Source of the DNA: Solobacterium sp.
GTDB taxonomy: Bacteria; Bacillota_I; Bacilli_A; Erysipelotrichales; Erysipelotrichaceae
Assembly: GCA_022486935.1 (NCBI GenBank)
Contig: JAKVJO010000008.1
Span: 1-41,225 of the forward strand
Length of the DNA: 41,225 nucleotides
Direction of reading: 5' to 3'
The translations under genes and the position numbers were made by a program. Below, one piece after another: positions 1 through 7,965 of the stretch (its first letter is position 1; each line of letters starts with the position of its first letter). The notes beneath the pieces are model-generated. The model did no database searches. It was not told where the DNA came from and saw nothing but the letters and a program-made list of their open reading frames with translations.

Positions 1-171
1 AGTGTCGCTGAACAGTTCTCCGGACTGAAGGGAATCTATGTGCCGGTCAAGGATACCGTCAGAAGCTTCCGCGAGATTCTCGACGGCAAGTATGATGATC
101 TGCCGGAACAGGCATTCCTCTCTGTCGGTACTGTTGAAGATGTAGTCAAGAAGGCAGAGACCCTGAAATGA
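1..171 (+). CDS. atpD: ATP synthase F1 beta subunit, C-terminal fragment
   Basis: The window opens inside this gene; 56 codons are left before TGA. The reading frame gives [18 protein letters not shown] and then the ending [11 protein letters not shown], which is the classic C-terminus of the catalytic beta subunit of F-type ATP synthase. The subunit hydrolyses or makes ATP in the F1 head on the cytoplasmic face of the membrane. The stop overlaps the start of atpC (ATGA), as is usual for the end of an atp operon. It is partial only because the window begins here. Confidence 0.96.
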   Translation, partial: SVAEQFSGLKGIYVPVKDTVRSFREILDGKYDDLPEQAFLSVGTVEDVVKKAETLK

Positions 172-566
172 GTACGATCCACTGCCGCATTGTGACTCCC
201 CAGGGAGTCTATCGTGAGATGGACGCATCGATTATCAACATCGAGGCTGAAGGCGGCCAGCAGGGAATCCTGCCGGAACATATGCCGCTGGTAACCATGC
301 TGAAGATTGGCAAACTCACGACCGAGGAAAAGGAAGGCCGCAGGGAATATGCCATTGCCGGCGGACTGTTCTACTTCCGTGACAACAAGGCAGATATCCT
401 GACGGATGCGATTGAATCCAAAGAAGATATTGATGAATCACGTGCCGAGGCCGCAAGACAGCGTGCTGAAGAACGGATTGGCTCCAAAGATCCAAACGTT
501 GATCTGAAGCGTGCCCAGGTAGCACTGGACAAGGCAATCAACCGAATCAACGTCAAGTCACACTGA
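168..566 (+). CDS. atpC: ATP synthase F1 epsilon subunit
   Basis: A 132-residue protein of normal length for the epsilon subunit, the part of the central stalk that couples the rotor to F1 and can inhibit ATP hydrolysis. The N-terminal beta-sandwich shows typical family text ([15 protein letters not shown], then [13 protein letters not shown]). It is followed by a C-terminal helical hairpin rich in charged residues ([15 protein letters not shown]). The ATG overlaps the atpD stop by 4 nt, so translation is probably coupled. A terminator hairpin starts at the stop codon, making this the last gene of the atp operon. Confidence 0.97.
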   Translation: MSTIHCRIVTPQGVYREMDASIINIEAEGGQQGILPEHMPLVTMLKIGKLTTEEKEGRREYAIAGGLFYFRDNKADILTDAIESKEDIDESRAEAARQRAEERIGSKDPNVDLKRAQVALDKAINRINVKSH

Positions 567-591
567 ACACCCTGAACTCCAGGGTGTTTTT
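566..591 (+). terminator. Rho-independent terminator of the atp operon
   Basis: Perfect 9-bp stem AACACCCTG/CAGGGTGTT with a 5-nt loop, continuing into a run of T. It begins on the last base of the atpC stop codon. Confidence 0.9.
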
Positions 592-634
592 CAATACAGA
601 GGCGCGAATATCCGGAATATACTCCGAAAAGTTG

Positions 635-1849
635 ATGAAAGCAGTGAGATTCCGGATTGAACGCCGTGAATATCTTGATTTTCTGATCCGCCAGAAAGAC
701 AAAAAGATGATCAAGGTGATCAGCGGAGTGCGCAGATGCGGCAAATCAACGCTGTTTGATCTGTATATCTGCTATCTGCTGTCCCATGGCATTGACCAGG
801 ATCAGATCATTGATATCAACTTTGAAGATATCAAAAATGAAGCACTGAATGATTATCATGTGCTCTATGAGACAGTCATGAAACGGCGCATTCCCGGCCG
901 TATGACGTACGTCTTCCTTGATGAGATCCAGAACTGCAAGGGCTATGAGAAAGCGGTGGACAGTCTGTATATCCAGGAAAACATGGATCTCTACATCACC
1001 GGATCCAATGCTTATTTCATGTCCGGAGAACTGGCAACGCTGCTGTCTGGAAGATATGTGGAGATCGGCATGCTGCCGCTGTCATTCCGCGAGTTCAGAA
1101 ATGCAGCAGATCCAGACAGACCGCTCATTGACAGTTACAACGACTACCTGATGACGTCATCTTTTCCATATGCACTGCAGTACCGCGGCCATCAGCAGGA
1201 TGTGAATGAATTTCTGCGGGGACTGTATACAACGATCCTGCTGAAAGATGTTGTCAGCAGGAATCAGATCCGCAATGTAGAGATGCTGGAAGATGTGATC
1301 CGCTATCTGTTTGACAATATCGGAACCAGGCAGACTTCCGGAAAACTCGCCGGCTATATGACAGCACATCACCGGAAGATCGATGACAAGACGGTTGATA
1401 AATATATCCAGGCACTGAAAGATGCTTTGATCTTCTACCAGGCAAAGCGGTATGACATCAAGGGAAAACAGATTCTTGAGACAGAATCCAAGTACTATGC
1501 AGTGGATATCGGACTGCGGTATATGCTGTTGGGATATCAGAATACTGACCGCGGTCACATCTTGGAAAACATCATCTTTCTGGAACTGAAACGAAGAGGC
1601 TATGAAGTATTCATCGGGCAGAGCGGAAAGAACGAAATTGACTTTGTGGCATTGAAGAACAACGCGCCGGTGTACATCCAGGTAACGGAGACTGTGCATG
1701 ATCAGAGTACATTACAGCGGGAACTGAAGCCGCTGCAGGATATGAAGAACCATTACCAGAAGATGATCCTGACACTCGATAATGATCTGCCTTCAGACTA
1801 CGACGGGATCCAGGTCCGCTATGCCCTGGACTGGCTGATTGAAGAATAG
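635..1849 (+). CDS. AAA ATPase with DUF4143 domain
   Basis: About 404 residues. The N-terminal P-loop ATPase has Walker A GVRRCGKST (near residue 25), Walker B VFLDEIQN and a sensor-like YITGSNA. The C-terminal half matches the DUF4143 family, with a nuclease-fold-like strand pair around NEIDFVALKNN and VYIQV. These ATPases are common in bacteria and archaea and their cellular role is not settled; I infer nothing beyond nucleotide-driven activity. The ORF track starts at 584, but that lies inside the atp terminator. I chose ATG 635 (MKAVRFRIERREYLDFL), which matches where the family begins, although no strong ribosome site precedes it. It is a single-gene unit between two terminators. Confidence 0.88.
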   Translation: MKAVRFRIERREYLDFLIRQKDKKMIKVISGVRRCGKSTLFDLYICYLLSHGIDQDQIIDINFEDIKNEALNDYHVLYETVMKRRIPGRMTYVFLDEIQNCKGYEKAVDSLYIQENMDLYITGSNAYFMSGELATLLSGRYVEIGMLPLSFREFRNAADPDRPLIDSYNDYLMTSSFPYALQYRGHQQDVNEFLRGLYTTILLKDVVSRNQIRNVEMLEDVIRYLFDNIGTRQTSGKLAGYMTAHHRKIDDKTVDKYIQALKDALIFYQAKRYDIKGKQILETESKYYAVDIGLRYMLLGYQNTDRGHILENIIFLELKRRGYEVFIGQSGKNEIDFVALKNNAPVYIQVTETVHDQSTLQRELKPLQDMKNHYQKMILTLDNDLPSDYDGIQVRYALDWLIEE

Positions 1850-1857
1850 GCAATTAA

Positions 1858-1888
1858 AAAGATCCGTACTTGGGAGAGTCGGATCTTT
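1858..1888. terminator. Bidirectional terminator between convergent genes
   Basis: Perfect 9-bp stem AAAGATCCG/CGGATCTTT with a 13-nt loop. Read on the minus strand it ends in TTTTTAA, so it serves the DeoR operon best. Read on the plus strand it can also stop the DUF4143 gene. Confidence 0.8.
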
Positions 1889-1931
1889 ATCCACATAACA
1901 GACGAAAGGGGAAATCGTTCTTTTCTGTCTA

Positions 1932-2420
1932 TCAGATGGCTGCTTCAAGCCGGCATTCGTGATTGGTGAGCCAGCTGTATAAACGTGAGCCGTAAGCGGC
2001 TCTTGCGATTGGCATATCTTCATCCGGAGTTCCTTCCGGGATATAGGCATAATCGAATCCATCAATGGCTGCAGTCTCAAGACGGTCATTGATTTCTCGG
2101 ACACCGGTCATATCAATCAGTACTTCACCGCAGTTCTCTTCGGCAATGAGTTCGGCATCGCGCAGTGTTTCATCACTGGAAATTCCCATCACACTGACAA
2201 TGTCAGCTCCGGCATCATAGGCCAGCTTCGCATTCAGAACATCTTCTCCGGTAATCTTGAGGTCAACCATGAATCTGGCATTGGGATACTTGACCTTCAG
2301 GTTGCGGATCGCATCTGGATCATTCATCAGGGAGAATGCATAGCCAAGATTGATAATGCAGGATTCATTTGGATTCATCTCACTGCAGCACTGATAATCG
2401 TAGAGTTTAACGTTCTTCAT
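1932..2420 (-). CDS. Short HUMPS/KGPDC-like protein (hexulose-phosphate synthase family)
   Basis: 162 residues. The central part (FMVDLKITGEDVLNAKLAYDAGADIVSVMG region, then EVLIDMTGV) resembles the orotidine-phosphate-decarboxylase-like barrel of 3-hexulose-6-phosphate synthase and keto-gulonate-phosphate decarboxylase. Two things are odd. Family members are about 210 residues, and this one stops before the C-terminal glycine-rich phosphate-binding strands. The metal-binding DxKxxD motif reads DLKITG, so the last Asp is gone. The usual reaction may therefore not be performed. It follows a DeoR regulator with an ATGA overlap and has its own strong ribosome site (GGAGG, 8 nt). Together they suggest a small sugar-phosphate-related operon. 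The family call is from motif memory only. Confidence 0.6.
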   Translation of the reverse strand: MKNVKLYDYQCCSEMNPNESCIINLGYAFSLMNDPDAIRNLKVKYPNARFMVDLKITGEDVLNAKLAYDAGADIVSVMGISSDETLRDAELIAEENCGEVLIDMTGVREINDRLETAAIDGFDYAYIPEGTPDEDMPIARAAYGSRLYSWLTNHECRLEAAI

Positions 2421-3175
2421 ATTGAAACCTCCTTCAGGTTCTTCAAGTTCAGCTTTTCTTTTGTTTCACTGTCCAAGGTGTCAGTCAGTACATAGTCGAA
2501 GTCTGTGAACTTTGCATACTGGTAGTGACTTGCCATGGCAAACTTTGTCCTGTCACTGGCAAGAACATTCATGCTGGCCCGGCTCATGACAGTCAGGTCA
2601 ATGGCACGTTCATCGGTACTGACAGTTGCCGGACCATCACAGTTCAAACAGCCATCCATGCCGAGGAAGCCAATGTCGAAGCAGATGGATGATACCTGTC
2701 TGACCGCATCATCACCATAGGTGCGTCTGCCGGTTCTCAGGTACTCCCCGCCCAACACAATAATCTTGGATCTGCCGCCGGCGAGAATGGAAATCATGTC
2801 AATGGAATTGGTTACCACCGTCAGATTCTTGCGCAGGGTCAGCAACTTGCATAAGTAGAGCAGTGTACTGGATGCGGAGAAGTAGAGAATCATGTCATCC
2901 TTGATCATTTCAAAGGCGGCTTCTGAGATCGCCTTCTTGGCATCTGTGTATTCGCGCATACGCAGTTCCATGGGTGATTCTGCTCCGTTCATCCGTAAGG
3001 ATGCAGTGCCCCGGTTCCGATACAGGAATCCTTTCTCTTCCAGAAAGGTGAGATCGCCGCGGATCGTTTCCGGTGTAACCTTCAGTGTCTCGGCCAGATC
3101 TGTAACCTTGACGCTGTCCTGTCTCAGCAGGATCTTCCGGATCTCTTCCCGGCGGGTATCGTTGTTTCTGCTCAT
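2417..3175 (-). CDS. DeoR-family transcriptional regulator
   Basis: 252 residues, standard length. The N-terminal winged helix (RREEIRKILLRQDSVKVTDLAE, then TPETIRGDLTFLEEKGFLYR) is the DeoR DNA-binding domain. The rest is the sugar-phosphate-sensing DeoRC domain (LYFSASSTLLYLC, VVTNSIDM, IIVLGG, GFLGMDG). Such proteins usually repress a neighbouring sugar operon and release DNA when they bind a phosphorylated sugar. The start has an AAGGAGG ribosome site at good spacing. The downstream HUMPS-like gene overlaps it by 4 nt, so it is the most obvious co-regulated target. Confidence 0.9.
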   Translation of the reverse strand: MSRNNDTRREEIRKILLRQDSVKVTDLAETLKVTPETIRGDLTFLEEKGFLYRNRGTASLRMNGAESPMELRMREYTDAKKAISEAAFEMIKDDMILYFSASSTLLYLCKLLTLRKNLTVVTNSIDMISILAGGRSKIIVLGGEYLRTGRRTYGDDAVRQVSSICFDIGFLGMDGCLNCDGPATVSTDERAIDLTVMSRASMNVLASDRTKFAMASHYQYAKFTDFDYVLTDTLDSETKEKLNLKNLKEVSI

Positions 3176-3196
3176 TGGGGCCTCCTTACAATTCTC

Positions 3197-3225
3197 ATCA
3201 TATTGAAATCCAAATATTCTTCAAT
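3197..3225 (-). promoter_or_regulatory. Candidate promoter and operator of the DeoR operon
   Basis: On the minus strand: TTGAAG, a 16-nt spacer, then TATGAT, ending about 20 nt before the deoR start codon. The -35 lies in one arm of an ATTGAA...TTCAAT inverted repeat, which could be an autoregulatory site. Seen by eye only. Confidence 0.45.
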
Positions 3226-3326
3226 AGAATCATACAATCTTTTTGAAACAGAAGGAATAATCTATTGATCAAAAGAAAATAACGTTCTGAGCAGGGAAAA
3301 CCAAAAGGAAATTCAAAAATCAGGCA

Positions 3327-3360
3327 TAAAGAAAGCAGACAGCTATTTCAACTGTCTGCC
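3327..3360 (-). terminator. Terminator of the DUF4349 lipoprotein gene
   Basis: Minus-strand stem GCAGACAG...CTGTCTGC (8 bp, 9-nt loop) followed by TTTCTTT, directly after the gene. Confidence 0.85.
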
Positions 3361-3369
3361 GGAGTTCAG

Positions 3370-4314
3370 TTACTCCTGTTTCTGGTCTGTGTTCTGTTTC
3401 TCTCTGGCTGCTTTGTACTTCTCGGCAACGCTTGGTCCGCTGGTTGGTGTCTTGGGTTTCTTCGGGTGTTTCTTCCGGTAGCTGCGGATGATCAGGTAGA
3501 TAATCAATGCGACAGCGGCGATCGGTATGAGGTAGATCAGCAGGAAGAGCAGTGTCTCCAACAGGTTCACGAAGAACTTCCAGGAATCAGAGAACGTATT
3601 CTTCAGACGGTCCAGGAAGGTGGAGTCTTTGCGTACCACAGAATTCTTTGAATACTCCAGTACTTCATTCAGCTGGATATTGATCGTGGACATGGCCACT
3701 TCGTTATCGAGGTTGGCCAGATCACTCTGATACTGATTCAGTTCTGTTTCCACTTCAGACAGACGTGACTCAATCGAGATCATGTCATCAACGGTCGTTG
3801 CCTGATCCATCATTTCCTGCAGGCGTTCCTGTTCTTTCTGAAGTGCGGCAATCGTAATGGACTTGTCATTGTACTGCTTGGTGATGTCATCCCGGTTGGT
3901 GGACTGGGAACGCACTGAACCAAGTGAGGTCGCATCACTCATATAAGCAGTGAAGTTGTCAGAAGGAATGCGGATGGTCAGGTAGTTGGAACGCAGGTTG
4001 GAATCATCGGTGTATTCAGAAGAAGACTCAATGGTGATCGTTCCATCTGAGGCATCTTTGTTCAGTATGGCCATGCTGGCATCATAGTCGGTGGTCTCAA
4101 TACTCAGACTGCCGGTATAGACAATCTTCTTGGTGGAATCTGATGTTGTGAGTTCGCCGGAAGAATCGTTGCCTGTTGATTCAGCGACAGTATCTGCGGC
4201 AGCGTAGTTGCCATAGCCGCTACCGGTTGCGGAATGTGAATTTGAAGCAGCGCTGTTTGACGAGCATCCTGCCAGCAGGAACACAGCCATCAGCGCAGTC
4301 ATGATCTTTTTCAT
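3370..4314 (-). CDS. DUF4349 lipoprotein with C-terminal membrane segment
   Basis: 314 residues from ATG 4314, which has a GGAGGT ribosome site 8 nt upstream; the ORF-track start at 4338 adds eight residues without support. A lipoprotein signal is clear (MKKIMTALMAVFLLAGCSSN, lipobox LAGC). A low-complexity Ser/Thr linker follows, then the DUF4349 domain (KKIVYTGSLSIETTDYDAS). A coiled coil around EQERLQEMMDQA and ESRLSEVETELNQ comes next. Near the C-terminus there is one strong membrane segment (LLFLLIYLIPIAAVALIIYLII) followed by a basic tail. The protein is probably tethered at both ends on the outer face of the membrane. Function is not known for the family. It is transcribed alone and diverges from the small membrane protein/HTH pair. 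Confidence 0.88.
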   Translation of the reverse strand: MKKIMTALMAVFLLAGCSSNSAASNSHSATGSGYGNYAAADTVAESTGNDSSGELTTSDSTKKIVYTGSLSIETTDYDASMAILNKDASDGTITIESSSEYTDDSNLRSNYLTIRIPSDNFTAYMSDATSLGSVRSQSTNRDDITKQYNDKSITIAALQKEQERLQEMMDQATTVDDMISIESRLSEVETELNQYQSDLANLDNEVAMSTINIQLNEVLEYSKNSVVRKDSTFLDRLKNTFSDSWKFFVNLLETLLFLLIYLIPIAAVALIIYLIIRSYRKKHPKKPKTPTSGPSVAEKYKAAREKQNTDQKQE

Positions 4315-4366
4315 GGGGAGTACCTCCGCTGTTATCATAACAGAAGTACCGGCAATACAAAATCAG

Positions 4367-4420
4367 TTGACAAGTATACTTGGCAGATGCTACTGTATGA
4401 GTGTGCCAAGGATACTTGGC
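4367..4420 (+). promoter_or_regulatory. Promoter with two operators for the membrane protein/HTH pair
   Basis: A consensus TTGACA (4367-4372) is followed after 18 nt by TGC-TACTGT, an extended -10. The palindrome CAAGTATACTTG (4371-4382) sits on the -35/spacer. The near copy CAAGGATACTTG, inside GCCAAGGATACTTGGC (4405-4420), lies just past the expected start site. The two centres are 36 bp apart. The arrangement suggests repression, most simply by the HTH protein encoded in the same operon. Confidence 0.7.
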
Positions 4421-4432
4421 AGTGAGGATAAC

Positions 4433-4789
4433 ATGGAAAAAGAAGAAATCCTGAACCGGGCGCAGCAGGGAAAAGACGATGAATACCAGCAGGCAATTGA
4501 AAACAGGGCGCTGATTGCAGGTACAGCAGCTGCCGCAATTGCCATGGCAGTGATCTATATCATTCTGACGGTCAATCAGCCAGACGCTACCGTCCGTTTC
4601 TTTGGCAGTGAGGTACATGTCGGTACGCTGATTATCATGCCGGCATTCTTTGGAACGATGTTCTATTCCTGGGCAAAGTACATCAGACTGAAACAGAAGC
4701 GGTATCTGGTCATTGGATTGATCAGTGTGTTTGCAGTGGTCATCCTGATCATGCGCCTGTGCGGAATGTTCGGGGGCTTTCATGGATGA
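4433..4789 (+). CDS. Small multi-pass membrane protein (partner of HTH regulator)
   Basis: 118 residues from ATG 4433, preceded by GAGG; the longer ORF-track start runs through the promoter and is rejected. A charged N-terminus (EKEEILNRAQQGKDDEYQQA) is followed by three likely membrane helices: TAAAAIAMAVIYIILTV, VGTLIIMPAFFGTMFYSWA and YLVIGLISVFAVVILIM. This resembles the small DUF2178-type or DUF6442-type membrane proteins that sit before a short Xre-like regulator in many Bacillota. It overlaps the HTH gene by 8 nt. The function is unknown; the pairing suggests that the regulator controls or responds to it. Confidence 0.72.
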   Translation: MEKEEILNRAQQGKDDEYQQAIENRALIAGTAAAAIAMAVIYIILTVNQPDATVRFFGSEVHVGTLIIMPAFFGTMFYSWAKYIRLKQKRYLVIGLISVFAVVILIMRLCGMFGGFHG

Positions 4790-4988
4790 GGAGCTGAAAC
4801 TCAACAACCGTCTGAAGCAGGCGCGCACGGAGCACCATCTGTCCCAGACCGAACTGGGCAGACAGGTTGGCGTTTCCAGACAGACGATCTGTTCGATTGA
4901 AACAGGAGAATACTGTCCTTCAGCCAAACTGGCCATGCTGCTGTGTGTGGCGCTGGATGTGAAGTTTGAAGAACTGTTCTATTTCTGA
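4782..4988 (+). CDS. Small Xre-family HTH transcriptional regulator
   Basis: 68 residues, almost entirely one helix-turn-helix domain (NRLKQARTEHHLSQTELGR, VSRQTICSIETGEYCPS). The ending LDVKFEELFYF is typical of the YozG/COG1476 group of short regulators. It begins inside the 3' end of the membrane-protein gene (8-nt overlap), so the two are translated together. The inverted repeats over the operon promoter are good candidates for its binding sites. Confidence 0.9.
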   Translation: MDEELKLNNRLKQARTEHHLSQTELGRQVGVSRQTICSIETGEYCPSAKLAMLLCVALDVKFEELFYF

Positions 4989-5035
4989 TTGATATTAAGC
5001 AGGCTGAATTCAGCGGCTGAAAGAAAAGGCTGACT

Positions 5036-6274
5036 ATGACAACACTCAGGGAAGATGCAAAGCAGATCATCAGAAGAAGTATTGCAGAGGCGATGCCGGA
5101 TCAGGCAGTGCGCAAGGCACTCAGACAGATCCATATCGGCAGCGGGAAGCTGATTCTGGTTGCTGTGGGGAAAGCCGGCTGGCAGATGGCTTCTGCCGCA
5201 TCGTTGCAGTTGGGCGATCGCATCACTGCCGGCATCTGCATTACCAAGTATGATCATGTCAAAGGAGACATCCCCAATGTGAGATGTTATGAAGCAGGAC
5301 ATCCAGTACCTGATGCCAACTCCATTACAGCTGCCAGACAGGCAGAGTTCATGGTTCAGAATCTTTCCAAAGAAGATACTGTACTGATGCTGATATCAGG
5401 CGGCGGCAGTGCGCTGTTTGAAGATCCGAAGGTGCCACTGGAACAGCTGCAGGATCTGACAGAACAGATGCTTGCATGTGGGGCCGATATCACGGAGATC
5501 AATGTGATCCGCAAGCGGCTGTCCAACGTCAAGGGCGGCAGGTTTGCCGAACAGTGCAAGCCGGCCAGAGTGTATTCCATTATTCTTTCGGATGTGATCG
5601 GCGATCAGCTGGATCTGATTGCCAGCGGACCGACAGTACTGGATCACTCCACAACAGAACAGGCAGAAGAGATTGTCCGGAAGTATCATCTCCATCTTTC
5701 TGAAGCAGCACAGCAGGCACTGCTGATAGATCTGCCTGCAGAACTCAACAACTCCACTGCAGTCATGACAGGCAGTGTGAAGCAGCTGTGCACAACTGCT
5801 GCAGAAGAATGTCGGAAGCTTGGCTATGAAACACAGATTCTGACTTCATCATTGACCTGTGAGGCAAGGGAGGCAGGAAGGTTTCTCTCTGCCATTGCAA
5901 AGGATCATCAAACTGAAGAAAAGAGCCTTGCCTTTATCTGCGGCGGCGAAACAGTGGTGCATCTGAGCGGAACGGGAAAAGGCGGGCGCAATCAGGAACT
6001 TGCACTCAGTGCAGCCGAGGGACTGGATGGCTTGAAGAATACAGCACTGCTCTCAGTTGGCAGTGATGGAACAGACGGACCGACCGATGCAGCAGGCGGC
6101 TATGTAGATCAAAGCACTGCAGAATTGCTGCGCAGTCAGGGCGTATCGATTCAGGACATACTGAGAGAGAACGATGCCTGGCACGCCCTGAAAAAATGCG
6201 ATGGGCTGATCGTGACCGGGCCGACCGGAACGAATGTCAATGACCTGACAGTATTGTTAATCAAACGGAATTGA
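5036..6274 (+). CDS. Type-2 glycerate kinase (MOFRL family)
   Basis: 412 residues, the usual length. The N-terminal DUF4147 domain has LILVAVGKAGWQMA and the glycine-rich phosphate loop LMLISGGGSALFE. The C-terminal MOFRL domain shows FICGGETVVHLSGTGKGGRNQE and LLSVGSDGTDGPTDAAGGY. The enzyme phosphorylates D-glycerate, normally at the 2-position, feeding it to glycolysis. Its start is preceded by AAAGG. A 12-bp palindrome (GCTGAATTCAGC, 5003-5014) lies between the HTH gene and this one. A strong terminator follows, so it may be read with the HTH pair or alone. The MFS transporter that follows has its own promoter. Confidence 0.9.
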   Translation: MTTLREDAKQIIRRSIAEAMPDQAVRKALRQIHIGSGKLILVAVGKAGWQMASAASLQLGDRITAGICITKYDHVKGDIPNVRCYEAGHPVPDANSITAARQAEFMVQNLSKEDTVLMLISGGGSALFEDPKVPLEQLQDLTEQMLACGADITEINVIRKRLSNVKGGRFAEQCKPARVYSIILSDVIGDQLDLIASGPTVLDHSTTEQAEEIVRKYHLHLSEAAQQALLIDLPAELNNSTAVMTGSVKQLCTTAAEECRKLGYETQILTSSLTCEAREAGRFLSAIAKDHQTEEKSLAFICGGETVVHLSGTGKGGRNQELALSAAEGLDGLKNTALLSVGSDGTDGPTDAAGGYVDQSTAELLRSQGVSIQDILRENDAWHALKKCDGLIVTGPTGTNVNDLTVLLIKRN

Positions 6275-6284
6275 GTAAATGAAT

Positions 6285-6325
6285 GCACTGGATCAGATCC
6301 TGTACAGGAATGATGCAGTGTTTTT
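6285..6325 (+). terminator. Terminator after glycerate kinase
   Basis: Long hairpin with outer pairs CACTG/CAGTG, inner ATC/GAT and a central TCCTGTACAGGA, followed by TTTTT. Confidence 0.8.
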
Positions 6326-6357
6326 CTTTGCGCTGAATTAACACTTGTGTGATCTGT

Positions 6358-6386
6358 TTGACACCTGAACTGTGCTACCATGTATT
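6358..6386 (+). promoter_or_regulatory. Promoter of the MFS transporter
   Basis: TTGACA, a 17-nt spacer, then TGTATT. The start codon lies about 53 nt downstream of the -10. Confidence 0.55.
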
Positions 6387-6439
6387 CATCAGGCAGTACG
6401 GATTCCAAGATCATAGTCAGATAAAGGGGGCAGTCTTCT

Positions 6440-7771
6440 GTGAAGTTGAATACGAAACGCACGGTGCTTGTCGGATTTGCATTCTTATCCATTGCCGCAT
6501 TCTGGCAGATGTACAACAATGTCATACCGCTGATTCTGACCAATACATTCCACATGGATGAAACCTGGTCGGGTGTCATCATGGCGGCTGACAATGTGCT
6601 GGCACTGTTCCTGTTGCCGTTCTTTGGGGCGAGGTCCGACCGATGCAAGAGTAAGATGGGAAGACGTATGCCGTTTATCCTGTTTGGCACGATTGGCGCA
6701 GTGATCCTGATGATGGCACTGCCAATGATTGACAACAGTTACTTTGCGGCTGCGTCAAAGAGTAAGGAAATCCTGTTTGTAGTCGTACTGCTGTTATTAC
6801 TGGTTGTCATGGGTACGTACCGCAGTCCGGCAGTTGCACTGATGCCGGATGTCACGCCGAAGCCACTGCGATCCAAGGCCAACGCCATTATCAATCTGAT
6901 GGGCGCGATCGGCGGTATTACCTACCTGATCCTGGCATCGATCCTGTACAGCACCAAGCGTACAGCAGGGCTGGCACACATCAACTACTTCACGCTGTTT
7001 GCGATTGTCGCAGGCATCATGATGGTTGCGGCCATCATCGTCAAACTGACGATCCATGAGCGTGATATTGAGAAAGAAATGCAGTCCTATGAGACTGCCC
7101 ATCCGGAAGAGAATCTCGCTGAGAAAGATGAAACAACCGGTAAGGAAGAACTTCCTCCGGAAGTAAAGAAGAGCCTGAAGTTCCTACTGCTTTCGATCTC
7201 CCTCTGGTTCATTGGCTACAATGCCATTGAAACCTGGTTTACGACTTATGCCAATCATGTCTGGGGCATGTCACTGGGCAGTGCTTCTGTCTGTCTGACC
7301 ATTGCGACCGTCGGCGCAATCATCTCCTATATTCCAGTCGGCTCCATTGCTTCAAAGATCGGCAGGAAGAAGACGATCCTGATCGGTGTTGGATTACTGA
7401 CCTGCAGCTTTGCGGCAGCCTTTGTCTTCACCCTTGCCAGCAGTACCTTCTCACCATTCCTATATGTACTGTTTGTACTGGTTGGTGTGGGCTGGGCATT
7501 TATCAACGTCAACTCCCTGCCAATGGTGGTGGAGATGTGCAAGGATTCTGATATCGGCAAGTTCACCGGTCTTTACTACACCTTCTCCATGGCAGCCCAG
7601 ACCATTACTCCGGTTGTGGCAGGCTGGCTGCTGCACAATGTGAGCTATGACAGTCTGTTTGTCTATGCGGGCGTCTTTTTGGCACTGAGTTTCATGACCA
7701 TGCAGAAAGTTCAGCACGGTGACAGCAGGGATATCACCAAGAAGGGTCTGGCGTCCTTCGATACAGACTGA
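6440..7771 (+). CDS. MFS transporter, sugar/cation (SLC45/GPH-like) type
   Basis: 443 residues with twelve predicted membrane segments and a charged central loop (ERDIEKEMQSYETAHPEEN region) between helices 6 and 7. The motif GARSDRCKSKMGRRMP after helix 2 is the conserved MFS loop, and SIASKIGRKKTILIG is its counterpart in the second half. FWQMYNNVIPLIL and ALMPDVTPKPLRSKANAI resemble the sucrose/glycoside-type subgroup. The likely substrate is a sugar or related compound taken up with a cation; this is inferred from the family. The start is GTG, fixed by AAAGGGGG 9 nt upstream. It has its own promoter and is followed by a hairpin, so it is transcribed alone. Confidence 0.87.
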   Translation: MKLNTKRTVLVGFAFLSIAAFWQMYNNVIPLILTNTFHMDETWSGVIMAADNVLALFLLPFFGARSDRCKSKMGRRMPFILFGTIGAVILMMALPMIDNSYFAAASKSKEILFVVVLLLLLVVMGTYRSPAVALMPDVTPKPLRSKANAIINLMGAIGGITYLILASILYSTKRTAGLAHINYFTLFAIVAGIMMVAAIIVKLTIHERDIEKEMQSYETAHPEENLAEKDETTGKEELPPEVKKSLKFLLLSISLWFIGYNAIETWFTTYANHVWGMSLGSASVCLTIATVGAIISYIPVGSIASKIGRKKTILIGVGLLTCSFAAAFVFTLASSTFSPFLYVLFVLVGVGWAFINVNSLPMVVEMCKDSDIGKFTGLYYTFSMAAQTITPVVAGWLLHNVSYDSLFVYAGVFLALSFMTMQKVQHGDSRDITKKGLASFDTD

Positions 7772-7802
7772 TCTGAACCAGAACAAACGATATCAACAGC
7801 AG

Positions 7803-7829
7803 CGGCGGTATCCATGATGGGTATCGCCG
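7803..7829 (+). terminator. Hairpin after the MFS gene, probable terminator
   Basis: 11-bp stem CGGCGGTATCC/GGGTATCGCCG (two G-U pairs) with a 5-nt loop, followed by only a short T run (TTTGAC). It is a weaker terminator than the others here. Confidence 0.6.
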
Positions 7830-7843
7830 TTTGACTGACCGGG

Positions 7844-7882
7844 TGTCAAGCGCTGACAAACAGTATGAAGTGCGGGTATCAT
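7844..7882 (+). promoter_or_regulatory. Candidate promoter and operator of the repeat lipoprotein
   Basis: The inverted repeat TGTCA-AGCGC-TGACA (7844-7858) overlaps a CTGACA -35 (7853-7858), which is 18 nt from TATCAT (7877-7882). The leader would be about 75 nt long. A second possible -10, TACAAT, lies at 7899. By-eye prediction. Confidence 0.35.
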
Positions 7883-7965
7883 GCACATCTCTGACGGGTA
7901 CAATGGAGATAGAAAGATTATAAGCAGTACCAGTTTCTCCATTCTGGCATATAGGAGGCCATGAT

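Noticed and set aside
584-634. Upstream start for the DUF4143 ATPase
   Set aside because: It begins inside the atp terminator hairpin and adds residues unlike the family.
1157-1699. 180-aa minus-strand ORF inside the DUF4143 ATPase gene
   Set aside because: Shadow frame opposite a well-supported gene, with no recognisable domain.
6281-6343. Tiny ORF starting ATGAATGCACTGG after the glycerate kinase
   Set aside because: It spans the terminator hairpin; no ribosome site.
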